A program made the translations under genes and the position numbers. The notes beneath the pieces are model-generated. The model ran no database searches. It was not told the origin of the DNA and saw only the letters and a program-made list of their open reading frames with translations. From assembly GCA_964606895.1 (NCBI GenBank), contig CAZSHX010000012.1, forward strand, positions 1-64,000: 64,000 nucleotides of DNA, written 5' to 3'. Shown here piece after piece: positions 26,684 to 35,326 of the stretch (positions are counted from its first letter, which is position 1; every line of letters begins with the position of its first letter). The DNA is from CAZSHX01 sp964606895 (GTDB lineage Bacteria; Bacteroidota; Ignavibacteria; Kapaibacteriales; UBA2268).

Positions 26684-26817
26684 GATTATCTCCGTTTTAT
26701 ATTCTTAAATTCATACTAAATTACGGAAATACCTTGATTTATTAGGTATAAAAAAAAGAGGAGGGTTCAAGAAATAAATGAAATATACTGTCTCAAAATT
26801 GGCAGTTACCAAAGTAT

Positions 26818-26890
26818 TTGCCATTCCCCCGAACCAAAAAATCCATATTTATATTATTTTTATGGATTCCCACTTTCAAGGGAATGGCAA
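26818..26890. repeat. nested intergenic palindrome
   Basis: Outer arms TTGCCATTCCC (26818-26828) and GGGAATGGCAA (26880-26890) are perfect. Inner arms AATCCATA (26840-26847) and TATGGATT (26861-26868) are perfect too. The layout resembles the CCATTCCCGCGAAGGCGGG type of dispersed palindrome but with an AT-rich centre. It lies between ychF and a small membrane gene, both on the minus strand. Confidence 0.75.
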
Positions 26891-26927
26891 GAATTTAAAC
26901 TTTTTGAAACTGTCCGATTACGAAAGA

Positions 26928-27134
26928 TTATTCTTTCTTCTTGCAGGTTGACATTTTCAAAGGTATGTAGAGCGGGCAAGTGCCGATAAAGCTTGTAATC
27001 AGAAATACTACACCGAAGATGCTAAGCACTATGGCTAAAGTACCGTTTATTGTTCCGCTTAAAGCAAGAATGAGAATAATAACTGCAACAGCAACCCTAA
27101 GAATTCTGTCAATGGTACCCATATTTTTAATCAT
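26928..27134 (-). CDS. DUF2892 small membrane protein
   Basis: The 68-residue protein opens with NMGTIDRILRVAVAVIIL and continues through two membrane segments to TSFIGTCPLYIPLKMSTCKKKE. That is the full DUF2892 (YgaP C-terminal) pattern, with the conserved GxCPLY and a Lys-rich end. In some proteins this domain is fused to rhodanese; here it stands alone. Its function is unknown. AAGGAG lies 6 bases before the ATG. No partner gene is adjacent in the same direction: ychF is 244 bases downstream beyond a palindrome. Confidence 0.85.
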   Translation of the reverse strand: MIKNMGTIDRILRVAVAVIILILALSGTINGTLAIVLSIFGVVFLITSFIGTCPLYIPLKMSTCKKKE

Positions 27135-27679
27135 GATGACTCCTTAAATTTTATATGAACAAAAAGCAATATAGCTATAATAATTAAAACGAATATTCAA
27201 AAAATTAATTTTAAATTGATTTATCGGTAATTATTTTTGCATTTAATTAACATGAATTTATCTAATATTTTTTTTAAAAAAATTTAAAAAGAACCAAACT
27301 AATGTTAATTTACTCCAGAAATATCGCTAACTCATTATTTTGAAATATTTTCCAATTAACGACTAAGTATTTGTTATAAATAAAAATAGTTAATATTAGT
27401 ACTCTTGAATTCGTCTTGTTTTAAATATAAAAATAAAATAATTTTAATTATTTTCATTTTTGTGTGAGACGTTTTTGCGTTTCATGTGTCATGTATATTG
27501 AGGAGTGACAAAAATTCAAAAACTTTTTTTGTTTTTGGCTAAAGTTATTCCTCAAAATTACTTTTTTGATTAATTAAAGAGGCTTAATGGAGAAATGCAA
27601 CCTATCATAAACTAAAGGAGATATTACCAGAAGATAAAAACACTACTATTTTTTTCCCATTAATTCAGAGGAGATAGCA
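27135..27679. other. 545-base AT-rich spacer without genes
   Basis: This spacer separates two divergent genes. I find no open frame of weight, no tRNA, no strong hairpin and no riboswitch I recognise. It is very rich in A and T, with long runs (e.g. around 27250-27290 and 27420-27470), and probably contains the promoters of both neighbours. A GAGGAG ribosome binding site for the next gene is at its right end. Confidence 0.5.
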
Positions 27680-28753
27680 ATGTTAATATATCTTGCATTT
27701 CTTGCTTCATTTGGCTTGAATTGTTTAATCCTGCCAAAATTCATAAGTGTAGCAGGCAGACATGGAAAACTTTTCAAAACTGCTGTCAGTGTAGCTTATG
27801 ATATAAATGTTCCAACCCATGGAGGAATACCTGTCTTTTTGGTATTCTGGCTGGTATCATTATGTTCCCTCCTATTTACCGGATTGTATAATCATAGTAT
27901 TATCATACTAATCTTTTCGACAACTTTGATATTGTTAACAGGAATGATGGGCTCACTCGGCAAAATTTCAAACAGCCAAAAAATATTGGTTGAATTATTC
28001 TCAATTTCCATAATGATTCTATTTTATTATTTAAAAATCAATTTAATTACATCTTTGCTTGGGACAAACATTTTCACAGAGTCGCTTACCATAATTTTTA
28101 CAATTATTGCAGGTTTCGTAATTATTAATTCCATAAATTTCATTGACAGCATTGACACGATGTGTACGGGCATAGTAATAACAATTCTGGTTCCAATTTC
28201 GATTTGGTTCTATTCAACGGGAGAAATCGCAGAAGCATTGATGGGTTCTGCATTAATCGGCAGTCTTTTCGCATTTGGTAAGTTCAATAGCTTACCCTCA
28301 AAGTTATCTCTTGGTGAAAGTGGTTCTCTTTTTCTGGGATTATTTGTTGCGTTTATGGTTTTTAAATTTTGGGAGTCTAATGGCACCATGCTTAACGAAA
28401 AATCCTTCATGTTTCCGGCATTAACTGCCATAGGAATGATGCTCGTTCCGGTAACTGATTTCTTTTCGGTGATATTCGAAAGAATAAAGAAGGGTAAATC
28501 AATATTCCTAACCGATAGAAGTCATTTACATTATAAATTGATTGGCTATGGTTTCAGTAATAACAAGTCAACCAATATTCTGCTGATGATTAACTCTGCA
28601 TCAATTGCCTTCGTTATCATTTTTAAAGATTTTTCTTGGTTTTTTCAGCTGGCTATACTGATAATTTTTGCTGTTGGCATCAGAACTATTATCTTTAAAT
28701 ATTCAGAAAATAGAAAGTTTGAGTATAATCATCTAAAAGATAAAGTAGCTTAA
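27680..28753 (+). CDS. MraY/WecA-like membrane glycosyltransferase homologue, catalytic Asp pair missing
   Basis: The 357-residue protein has about ten membrane segments and the polyprenyl-phosphate sugar-1-phosphate transferase pattern: PTHGGIPVF at 45-53, NFIDSIDTM with Asn153, Asp156 and Asp159, GESGSLFLG with Glu213 (usually GDSGS), and DRSHLHYKL with His282 and His284 (usually HIHH). The cytosolic loop that normally reads GLxDDxxG(I/L)S reads GMMGSLGKIS here, so the Asp-Asp that binds the Mg-substrate complex is Gly91-Ser92. It may be an inactive or changed paralogue. GAGGAG supports the start. No cell-wall or O-antigen genes are alongside. Confidence 0.75.
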   Translation: MLIYLAFLASFGLNCLILPKFISVAGRHGKLFKTAVSVAYDINVPTHGGIPVFLVFWLVSLCSLLFTGLYNHSIIILIFSTTLILLTGMMGSLGKISNSQKILVELFSISIMILFYYLKINLITSLLGTNIFTESLTIIFTIIAGFVIINSINFIDSIDTMCTGIVITILVPISIWFYSTGEIAEALMGSALIGSLFAFGKFNSLPSKLSLGESGSLFLGLFVAFMVFKFWESNGTMLNEKSFMFPALTAIGMMLVPVTDFFSVIFERIKKGKSIFLTDRSHLHYKLIGYGFSNNKSTNILLMINSASIAFVIIFKDFSWFFQLAILIIFAVGIRTIIFKYSENRKFEYNHLKDKVA

Positions 28754-28820
28754 AATAAATGAAATATTGTATCGTTTTTGAATAAGATAATTTTATCTGA
28801 TTAATAAATAGGAATTTGAA

Positions 28821-29153
28821 ATGCAGGAAAATGAAGCGAATCTCGTAGCGAATGTCTCAAAAATGAATGAGCTGTTGGATTATCAGCAAGGTTCTGTTGT
28901 AAGCAGAACAATTATTAAGAAAAGCACAGGAACAGTTACTCTTTTTTCCTTCGATAAGGGAGAAGGACTCAGCGAACATACAGCCCCGTTTGATGCCCTC
29001 GTCAATATCATTGACGGTAAGGCAGAAGTCATTATATCGGGCAAATCACATATCGTCAGCGAAGGGGAAATGATAATAATGCCGGCAAATGAACCTCATG
29101 CCTTGAAAAGCATAACCAAATTCAAAATGATGCTGGTAATGATAAAAAGCTGA
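28821..29153 (+). CDS. small cupin-domain protein
   Basis: The 110-residue protein has a single cupin barrel. The first motif is LSEHTAPFDALVNIIDGKAE (about 56-75); the usual second histidine before Asp is Pro (HTAP). The second motif is VSEGEMIIMPANEPHAL (about 86-102), with a His. At least two metal ligands (His and Glu/His) are present, so a metal site is possible, but whether it is an enzyme or a sensor cannot be said. AGGAA lies about 8 bases before the ATG. It follows the WecA-like gene after 67 bases with no clear terminator between, and its last codons overlap a hairpin that serves the opposing gene. Confidence 0.8.
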   Translation: MQENEANLVANVSKMNELLDYQQGSVVSRTIIKKSTGTVTLFSFDKGEGLSEHTAPFDALVNIIDGKAEVIISGKSHIVSEGEMIIMPANEPHALKSITKFKMMLVMIKS

Positions 29154-29178
29154 TTAACCTTAAAAAAGTTAATCAGCT
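29143..29178 (-). terminator. terminator of the ppk2 gene
   Basis: AGCTGATTAAC (29148-29158) pairs perfectly with GTTAATCAGCT (29168-29178). On the minus strand a T-run (TTTTTATC) follows, so it ends leftward transcription from ppk2. It overlaps the last codon and stop of the cupin gene. Confidence 0.8.
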
Positions 29179-29203
29179 CAAATTCTAACTGATTTGTTGC
29201 TTA

Positions 29204-30106
29204 TTAATAAATCTCCGGTACAAAATTAATTTCGCTTTCGGGCGGACGAACATAGTTGTCGTTAATCTTCCTTGGAGGAAGTACAAATGCATCGGGTACG
29301 GCATCTTTGTAAGGTATCATTTTCAAAATATGGGCGATGCAGTTTAGTCTGGACCGCCGTTTATCATCAGCCATAACGTCGAACCAAGGCGATTGTTTGG
29401 TATCGGTAAATTTGAACATTTCGTCTTTGGCTTTGGAAAATTCAACCCATTTGTTGTAAGATTCTAAATCCATTGGGGAAAGTTTCCATCTTCTTGTCGG
29501 GTCGGTTGCACGGTCGCGGAAACGTTTTTCCTGTTCTTCGTCACCTACGGAAAACCAATATTTCAGCAAAATAATACCTGAGCGTATTATCATTCTTTCA
29601 AATTCGGGACAGGAACGCAAAAATTCTTCATATTCTGAATCTGAGCAGAAACCCATAACCTTTTCCACACCTGCCCGGTTGTACCAGCTTCTGTCAAAAA
29701 CCACAATCTCGCCATCAGATGGCAAATGGGATATGTAGCGCTGGAAATACCATTGCGTTTTCTCGCGGTCGGAAGGTTTGTCAAGAGCAACAACACGGCA
29801 TCCGCGGGGATTTAATGGTTCTGTTATTCTTTTTATAACTCCGCCCTTGCCGGCGGCATCCCTTCCCTCAAAAATAATCACGACTTTTAATCCCTGATGC
29901 TTGACCCAGTATTGCATTTTCACAAGTTCGGTCTGCAATTTAATAAGCTCGGCTTCATAAATTTCTTTTTTTAATTTATTTTGCTTATTCAATCTAACAT
30001 CCATATCTTGCTGAGATTGAGTAAGATGTTCGGAAGTAGGAGCTTTGAAATTATAAACATCTTTCACATAGTTGAAATCTTCAGATTTTTTCTTTTTCTT
30101 GTCCAT
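29204..30106 (-). CDS. ppk2: polyphosphate kinase 2
   Basis: The 300-residue protein carries Walker A GRDAAGKGG at 81-89, the family stretch GVIKRITEPLNPRGCRV, a lid-like region with DREKTQWYFQRYI, Walker B VVFDRSWYNRAGVE (Asp137), and RRWKLSPMDLESYNKW. This is the single-domain PPK2 family, which moves phosphate between polyphosphate and nucleoside di- or triphosphates. The N-terminal 60 residues are Lys-rich. The subclass (ADP or GDP preference) is not decided by eye. It follows the ppx-like gene after 102 bases in the same direction, so production and breakdown of polyphosphate appear linked. A terminator follows. Confidence 0.9.
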   Translation of the reverse strand: MDKKKKKSEDFNYVKDVYNFKAPTSEHLTQSQQDMDVRLNKQNKLKKEIYEAELIKLQTELVKMQYWVKHQGLKVVIIFEGRDAAGKGGVIKRITEPLNPRGCRVVALDKPSDREKTQWYFQRYISHLPSDGEIVVFDRSWYNRAGVEKVMGFCSDSEYEEFLRSCPEFERMIIRSGIILLKYWFSVGDEEQEKRFRDRATDPTRRWKLSPMDLESYNKWVEFSKAKDEMFKFTDTKQSPWFDVMADDKRRSRLNCIAHILKMIPYKDAVPDAFVLPPRKINDNYVRPPESEINFVPEIY

Positions 30107-30208
30107 AATCTATCCAAAATAATAAATAAATATTAAGTTCTATTCCGTAGTCATTTTTTAATTATCGTTTAATTTTTAAAAGACTTTAGACATTATGCTT
30201 ATAAATAA

Positions 30209-31768
30209 TCATGCCAATTCGGATTGAACCATTACAGCCATGTTTAATATTTCTTCCAAAAGCGGTTTTCTCCTGTTTGCTCCCCAAATTTCGATTTCTG
30301 CACCTGTTTCAGAGTTAATCGGAATAACACCGATTGAAATTGTCTTATTGTCAACTTTCACTGTAATATCTTTGACATTTTGAATTTGTCTGCGGTCAAT
30401 TCCTTCTCCAATCCTCAAAAAAGCGGCAAGAAGAGCAACAATATCCTGCTTCTGTTTTGTTAACTTTGCGAAATTTTCATGTTTCTTTTTTGGATGGCTT
30501 TTCCTGTGGTAACGGGCAATATTTGCGATAACTTCAGCTTCGTCATTGGTGAAACCCGGCATTATGCAATTGCTGATAATATAGAAACTATGTTTATGGT
30601 GCTGGTCCTGCGAAATATGATAACCAACATCGTGAAGAATTCCTGCGGCTTCAAGGAGTTCCCTTTCGGCGTATCCGAGTTTGTGCAATGGCTGAAGTTC
30701 GTCGAAAAGCTTCAAAGCAGTTTGTTTGACGTGTTCGGCATGTTCGAGATTTACTTTGTATTCACATGCCAAATTGTAAATGGTATGATACCGCAGATGG
30801 CTCAAATGATGGAATTCCTGAACAGCTTTTTCTTTCTGATAATAATCATAAACAATGCCCTCGCGGAGTGCGTAGGAAGAAATAAGGATTCTCTGAATTC
30901 CCAAAGTATTAATGGATTCTTCCAAAATCAATGCACCGCCCAATATGATGTCAGCCCGGTTTGGATCCATTCCCGGAATTTTAGCCCTATTGCCGATGGA
31001 CTTAGAATCTACAATTTTTTTAATAATTTTAAGAATTTGAACAGCGGAAACAGAAACGCCATTGAAAACTTCGGGTATGTTCCCTTTGTCGGCAACCATT
31101 GCCATAGCGGCTAAACTCATGATTGTGCCGGAAGTACCAATAACACATTCAAATCCTGTATTTGCAATTCTTTTGAGAATTGGAGCCCATTCCCCCTTAA
31201 TATAATCTCTGCATTTGTTTATACTGCTTTTTGTAGGATTCTTGTCGAGCTCGAACTTTTTGGTTAATCTGATTGCTCCGAGTTTCGCACTATGAACATA
31301 AAGAATTTCGCTGTTCAATCCTGTGATAGTTTCTGTACTTCCCCCACCAATATCAATAATAAAGGACTTTTTATGCAGAATCGGAAGTGCATGAATTGCT
31401 CCGATATATATAAGACGGGCTTCTTCGGCACCTGATACAACTTCAATATCAATACCGGTTGCTTCCTTCACCCTGCAAAGGAATTCATCACGGTTTTGTG
31501 CTTCGCGGACAGCGGATGTTGCCACTGCAAGGATTTTTGCATCTTTGGATTTTGCAAGCTCATTGAAACGAATCATCGTTTTCACTCCGCGTTCAATCGC
31601 TTCGGGAGTGATAATCTTCATGTCGCCGGAACCGGAGCCAAGTCTGACTGATTCCTTTTCGCGAAGGACAATATTCATCATGCCTCGGCTGTTTACGGAG
31701 CAAATCGCAATGTGGAATGAGTTTGTTCCTACATCTATTGGTGCAATGAAAGGTAATCTATGATTCAA
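30209..31768 (-). CDS. ppx: exopolyphosphatase / pppGpp phosphatase (Ppx/GppA)
   Basis: The 519-residue protein has the ASKHA nucleotide-binding fold: IDVGTNSFHIAI at 11-22, AVATSAVREAQN, IIDIGGGSTE (about 138-147) and GTSGTIMSLAAMA. A C-terminal HD-type helical domain follows (LLEAAGILHDVGYHI, then ANIARYHRKSHP). That is the two-domain architecture of Ppx/GppA enzymes, which remove end phosphates from polyphosphate and may hydrolyse pppGpp. It is the first gene of the pair with ppk2. The two activities are not separable from sequence alone. The ATG at 31768 lies 80 bases from the end of the small membrane gene upstream. Confidence 0.9.
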   Translation of the reverse strand: MNHRLPFIAPIDVGTNSFHIAICSVNSRGMMNIVLREKESVRLGSGSGDMKIITPEAIERGVKTMIRFNELAKSKDAKILAVATSAVREAQNRDEFLCRVKEATGIDIEVVSGAEEARLIYIGAIHALPILHKKSFIIDIGGGSTETITGLNSEILYVHSAKLGAIRLTKKFELDKNPTKSSINKCRDYIKGEWAPILKRIANTGFECVIGTSGTIMSLAAMAMVADKGNIPEVFNGVSVSAVQILKIIKKIVDSKSIGNRAKIPGMDPNRADIILGGALILEESINTLGIQRILISSYALREGIVYDYYQKEKAVQEFHHLSHLRYHTIYNLACEYKVNLEHAEHVKQTALKLFDELQPLHKLGYAERELLEAAGILHDVGYHISQDQHHKHSFYIISNCIMPGFTNDEAEVIANIARYHRKSHPKKKHENFAKLTKQKQDIVALLAAFLRIGEGIDRRQIQNVKDITVKVDNKTISIGVIPINSETGAEIEIWGANRRKPLLEEILNMAVMVQSELA

Positions 31769-31848
31769 TTGTGGTACCTGTTGGCTTTCTTATGTTTTAA
31801 TGAGGAGTATTATTTGGGCAAACAATTATAGAAACTAATTGAAGTATT

Positions 31849-32070
31849 TTAATTGCGGCTTTTCTTGTTTTCTTTTGCTTCGCCCTTCAATACTTCAATT
31901 CCATCTTTTTTGAAAAGTACTTCGCCATCGTCATTTCTCTGTCGTGTAATATTTCCTCCGGCTCTACCGGTGAGCCCGTCTATAAAATTCCGGATTGATT
32001 TTCTGACGACATTCATAACTATCATGCTTGCCAGAAAAAGGATTCCTACTATAATCAAAAATTTCATCAT
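31849..32070 (-). CDS. small single-span membrane protein, DUF4834-like
   Basis: The 73-residue product begins with one membrane segment (MMKFLIIVGILFLASMIVMN). A basic stretch and a polar, charged tail (GGNITRQRNDDGEVLFKKDGIEVL ends in ENKKSRN) follow. The layout resembles the DUF4834 family of Bacteroidota, which has no known function. It would sit in the inner membrane with the tail in the cytoplasm. It lies upstream of ppx in the same direction and could be read with it. The tail pattern (GEVxFKKDG) is the main support. Confidence 0.55.
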   Translation of the reverse strand: MMKFLIIVGILFLASMIVMNVVRKSIRNFIDGLTGRAGGNITRQRNDDGEVLFKKDGIEVLKGEAKENKKSRN

Positions 32071-32278
32071 TTCTTTGTCTCTATTATTGTTTTTGGACTA
32101 TGGTAAAAACGTAATTTCGTTTGATTTGTTTTTAAAGTAATAAGAATAGCCTGATTTTATAATTTCTTAAGAATCTTTAGTATCCACTTTTTATTCAGTG
32201 AAGTTGTGAAATAAAAAAAATCTTTTTCTGAAAAAATAATTTATCGTATATTTGTATTCTTGGTTAAAGACCAAAACA

Positions 32279-32367
<89 letters not shown>

Positions 32368-32382
32368 CTGAGACGACATGGA

Positions 32383-32419
32383 AGCACTTATAATTCAACG
32401 AGTTATGAGTGCTTTTTTA
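32383..32419 (+). terminator. terminator of the tRNA-Ser gene
   Basis: AGCACTTATAA (32383-32393) pairs with TTATGAGTGCT (32403-32413), including one G-T, and is followed by TTTTTT. Confidence 0.85.
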
Positions 32420-32772
32420 TTTTCACATACACTTTTCCATTTTATATTTTTTCCTTTTCTAACACCTCTACTCCTTAAATTTATATTGAGATGCTAAAGG
32501 TAATATAATCTGAAATAATTACAATTTAAGCCGACAATAAGTATATTCGTAAAATAATAATCGAAGGAAGAGACAGTCTAAAAAAAAGCATCTTTCGTAG
32601 AAACCCTGTCTCTCCTATAAGCGGAATAAACACCCTGTAGAAAGAAGGTTCGAATAATACAGGTCAACTCTTTTCAAACTATATTTCTAAATGTTTCTGA
32701 ACAATAGTAAGTAAATCATTTTTTGATAAAGTTCATTTATAGCACAATCCAAAATCTCTGAAGAGGCATTAT
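32420..32772. other. spacer after the tRNA, possibly decayed kinase end
   Basis: I see no intact gene in these 353 bases. GAGACAG (about 32570) and CTGTCTC (about 32604) could form a weak hairpin. The broken regulator gene ends at 32773 inside a PAS domain, so this stretch may be where its lost C-terminal kinase part used to be; no recognisable kinase motif survives. Confidence 0.4.
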
Positions 32773-33799
32773 TCAGTAAATAATATGTCCGTTGGTATTG
32801 GCACTGATAACACCGTCACTTATTGAACTTAGTGTAAGACGGAGTTCATTCTTTTCGTTTTCAAGGGCAGATTGTAATACTATCTTTTGGCTTTTTTCTT
32901 TTAAAAGCGAAAGTCCCAAACCGAGAGTTTTGCTGATATTGTTCATTAAATCATTTTCTTTATCGTCAAACTCTCGGGATTTGTTATTGCCAATAAAAAT
33001 ATAACCATAAATTTCTGAATTTATAAAGACAGGTAAAGAAAAAATTGAAATAAGTTCAGTTTTTTCAATTTTTAAATGTTTTAAAACATCTTCATTTAAA
33101 ATATTGTGATTTTGAATCCGGTCTGGAGTAAGAAAGTTTGTATCTATCAGCGTTCTAACTGCATTAGAAACACTTTCATCTTGAATTGCCAGATTGGAGT
33201 TTTGAGAATAATAATAAACAGGTTCAATGATTTTTGACTCATTTGCAATCCCAATCCAAGCCATAGGATTATTATCCAAATCTACTAAAACTGAACAAAA
33301 TGAAAAATATATTTCCATTTCGCTATCTGCCATTAATATAGCTTTTGTACATTCATTCAATAGTTTTAAACTTCTGTTTGAAGAGGATAATTCTTCGGCT
33401 TGACTTCGCAACTGGTGCTTTTGTTTCTGTAATGCTAAAAAATATTTTGACTTTATTAATAAGTATTTCCGATGGGAAAGGTTTAGAAATGTAATCGTAA
33501 GCTCCAAGGCTATATCCTTCATTAACAAATTCTTCGTTAGACTTGTATGCAGTAATAAAAATGATAGGAATTTCCTGAAGGACAGGAATTTTTTTAATCT
33601 CCCTGACTGTTTCAAAACCATTCATGACAGGCATTTGAACATCCATGAGTATCAAATCATAATCAGGGTCTTGATCCAATATCTCTTCAACACCTGACAA
33701 GGCTGTAGTTAAACCAACCTTTGTTTTCTCAAGTATGACAGTAATCAATTTGAGATTAATGGTCTGATCATCCACAATCAGTATTTTTTGGTTGTTCAT
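32773..33799 (-). pseudogene. broken response regulator-GAF-PAS gene
   Basis: The first frame (33799 leftward) encodes a receiver domain: Asp10-Asp11, phosphoacceptor Asp53 in ILMDVQMP, Thr83 and Lys106 (SKPF). At about 33450 the sensible sequence moves to another frame. A single extra A in GTCAAAATATTTT would join PSEILINKVK to YFLALQKQKHQLRSQAEEL. The second frame continues with a coiled coil, a GAF domain (about SLKLLNECTKAILMADSE to LGLSLLKEK) and the beginning of a PAS domain (LRLTLSSISDGVISANTNG). It then stops at HIIY. A kinase or cyclase part expected after PAS is absent. The receiver could still be made alone as a 148-residue protein. Confidence 0.75.
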
Positions 33800-34033
33800 G
33801 CGTTTATCCTTTCAATATTTAATTCAATTTTTTGAATTTTCATATTAAGATTCCACTGTTCATTCGAAGATGATATATGATAATAAAATAAGTATTTTAT
33901 ATGTAATTGATAATCGGTCAATTAGATTATTTCTGTAGAATAGTGGATCAGGAATATCAAAATAAAAGTTCATATTTCTAAATATCATAAGGAGGCAATA
34001 ATCAACAATCAACATACTAAAAATTTGACAACT

Positions 34034-35287
34034 TTATCTTATTGATTCTATCGCCTGTATTCTCTTCAAAACAGGCGGGTGTGAGTAGTTAATAGATACA
34101 TAATAAGGATGCGGTGTCAGATTTGAAAGATTATGCTCGGATAATTTTTTCAGGGATTCAATCATTGCCTTCCCATCGCAGGTAGTTTCAACAGCAAATC
34201 TGTCAGCTTCAAACTCATTTTTTCGGCTTAAAGCATTCATGAAAATTGATAGAACGATTTCAATCGGGGAATATAACATTCCAAAGAAAATGAGTCCTGC
34301 ATAAATCTGCTGTTCTCTCATAAAAAATGCAGAATATAATCCTTTGTCAAAAAGGAACAAAGAAAGTAAATAGAAAAGAACACCCGTATGAACGAAAGAA
34401 ATAATCATACTTTTCTGAATATGTTTCTTTTTGTAGTGCCCGATTTCGTGGGCTAAAATTGCAACAAGTTCTTTGACGGTATGCTTTTCAATCAACGTGT
34501 CAAAAAGTGCAATTCTTTTATTTCTCCCAAAACCCGTAAAAAAAGCATTTGACTTGGAAGAACGCTTTGAGCCGTCCATAACAAAAATATTCTTTAATGA
34601 AAAATTAACCGATTCGGTATAGGCGAATATTGCTGTTCTCAATTCACCTTCTTCAAGAGGCTTGAATTTGTTGAATAGCGGCATTATCCATGTGGGAGCA
34701 ATATATTGAATAATCAATCCGATAACAGTAACAAATCCCCAGCCGGAAAGCCAGCTTAATTTACCAAAACTACCCAAAACATAAAGAATTCCCGCAAGCA
34801 GAGGAATCCCAAGCACAATAGATAAAGCAGAAGACTTCAGAATATCAAGGATAAAAGTACCAATGGTAGTTTTGTTAAATCCGAATCTTGCTTCAATTAC
34901 AAATGTGGAATATATGCTGAATGGAAGCGAAATCACTGAATTTACAGCCATCAGAACCCCAATAAACATGACTCCTTTAACAATAATACTGTTTGAAAAT
35001 TGAGAAACAAACCCGTTCAAGTATTCGAAACCGCCAAGAAACCAAAACATAAGCATAATTACTATGTCGAAAGCGGAAGAGATAAATCCGAATTTCGTCA
35101 GTGTTCGGGTGTATTCTTGCGACTTTCCGTATTTCTCGGAAGAGTAGGTATCACGGAATTCTTCGGGCAGTTCCGGCTTTAAATTTTTTAAATTAAAATA
35201 GTCAGCTACAGTCTCAAAAATGTAACCGGCTAAAATAGTAATCAAAATAATTAAAAAGTAAGTATTCAATTTTTGCTTTCTTTGCAT
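34034..35287 (-). CDS. M48 family CAAX-type membrane metalloprotease
   Basis: The 417-residue protein has several membrane segments and the Ste24/HtpX-type zinc site AHEIGHYKKKH (His280, Glu281, His284), with the third ligand in NEFEADRFA. It matches the full-length CAAX prenyl protease 1 layout: an N-terminal peptidase_M48_N part with FNLKNL and IYSTFVIEARFGFNKTT, then the catalytic domain, then SHPPVLKRIQAIE. In bacteria these enzymes help clear damaged membrane proteins; a prenylated substrate is unlikely. The gene stands alone, 39 bases downstream of a beta-barrel gene read the same way. Confidence 0.85.
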   Translation of the reverse strand: MQRKQKLNTYFLIILITILAGYIFETVADYFNLKNLKPELPEEFRDTYSSEKYGKSQEYTRTLTKFGFISSAFDIVIMLMFWFLGGFEYLNGFVSQFSNSIIVKGVMFIGVLMAVNSVISLPFSIYSTFVIEARFGFNKTTIGTFILDILKSSALSIVLGIPLLAGILYVLGSFGKLSWLSGWGFVTVIGLIIQYIAPTWIMPLFNKFKPLEEGELRTAIFAYTESVNFSLKNIFVMDGSKRSSKSNAFFTGFGRNKRIALFDTLIEKHTVKELVAILAHEIGHYKKKHIQKSMIISFVHTGVLFYLLSLFLFDKGLYSAFFMREQQIYAGLIFFGMLYSPIEIVLSIFMNALSRKNEFEADRFAVETTCDGKAMIESLKKLSEHNLSNLTPHPYYVSINYSHPPVLKRIQAIESIR

Positions 35288-35326
35288 ATAAAAAACAAAG
35301 AAACGAAAATAGAACGATTTAATTAG

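Noticed and set aside
27135..27679. A riboswitch or small RNA in the long spacer before the WecA-like gene
   Set aside because: No conserved aptamer core or strong hairpin is recognisable; only AT-rich sequence is seen.
30479..31114. A 211-residue open frame opposite ppx
   Set aside because: It lies wholly antisense to the conserved Ppx/GppA domains and shows no family features of its own.
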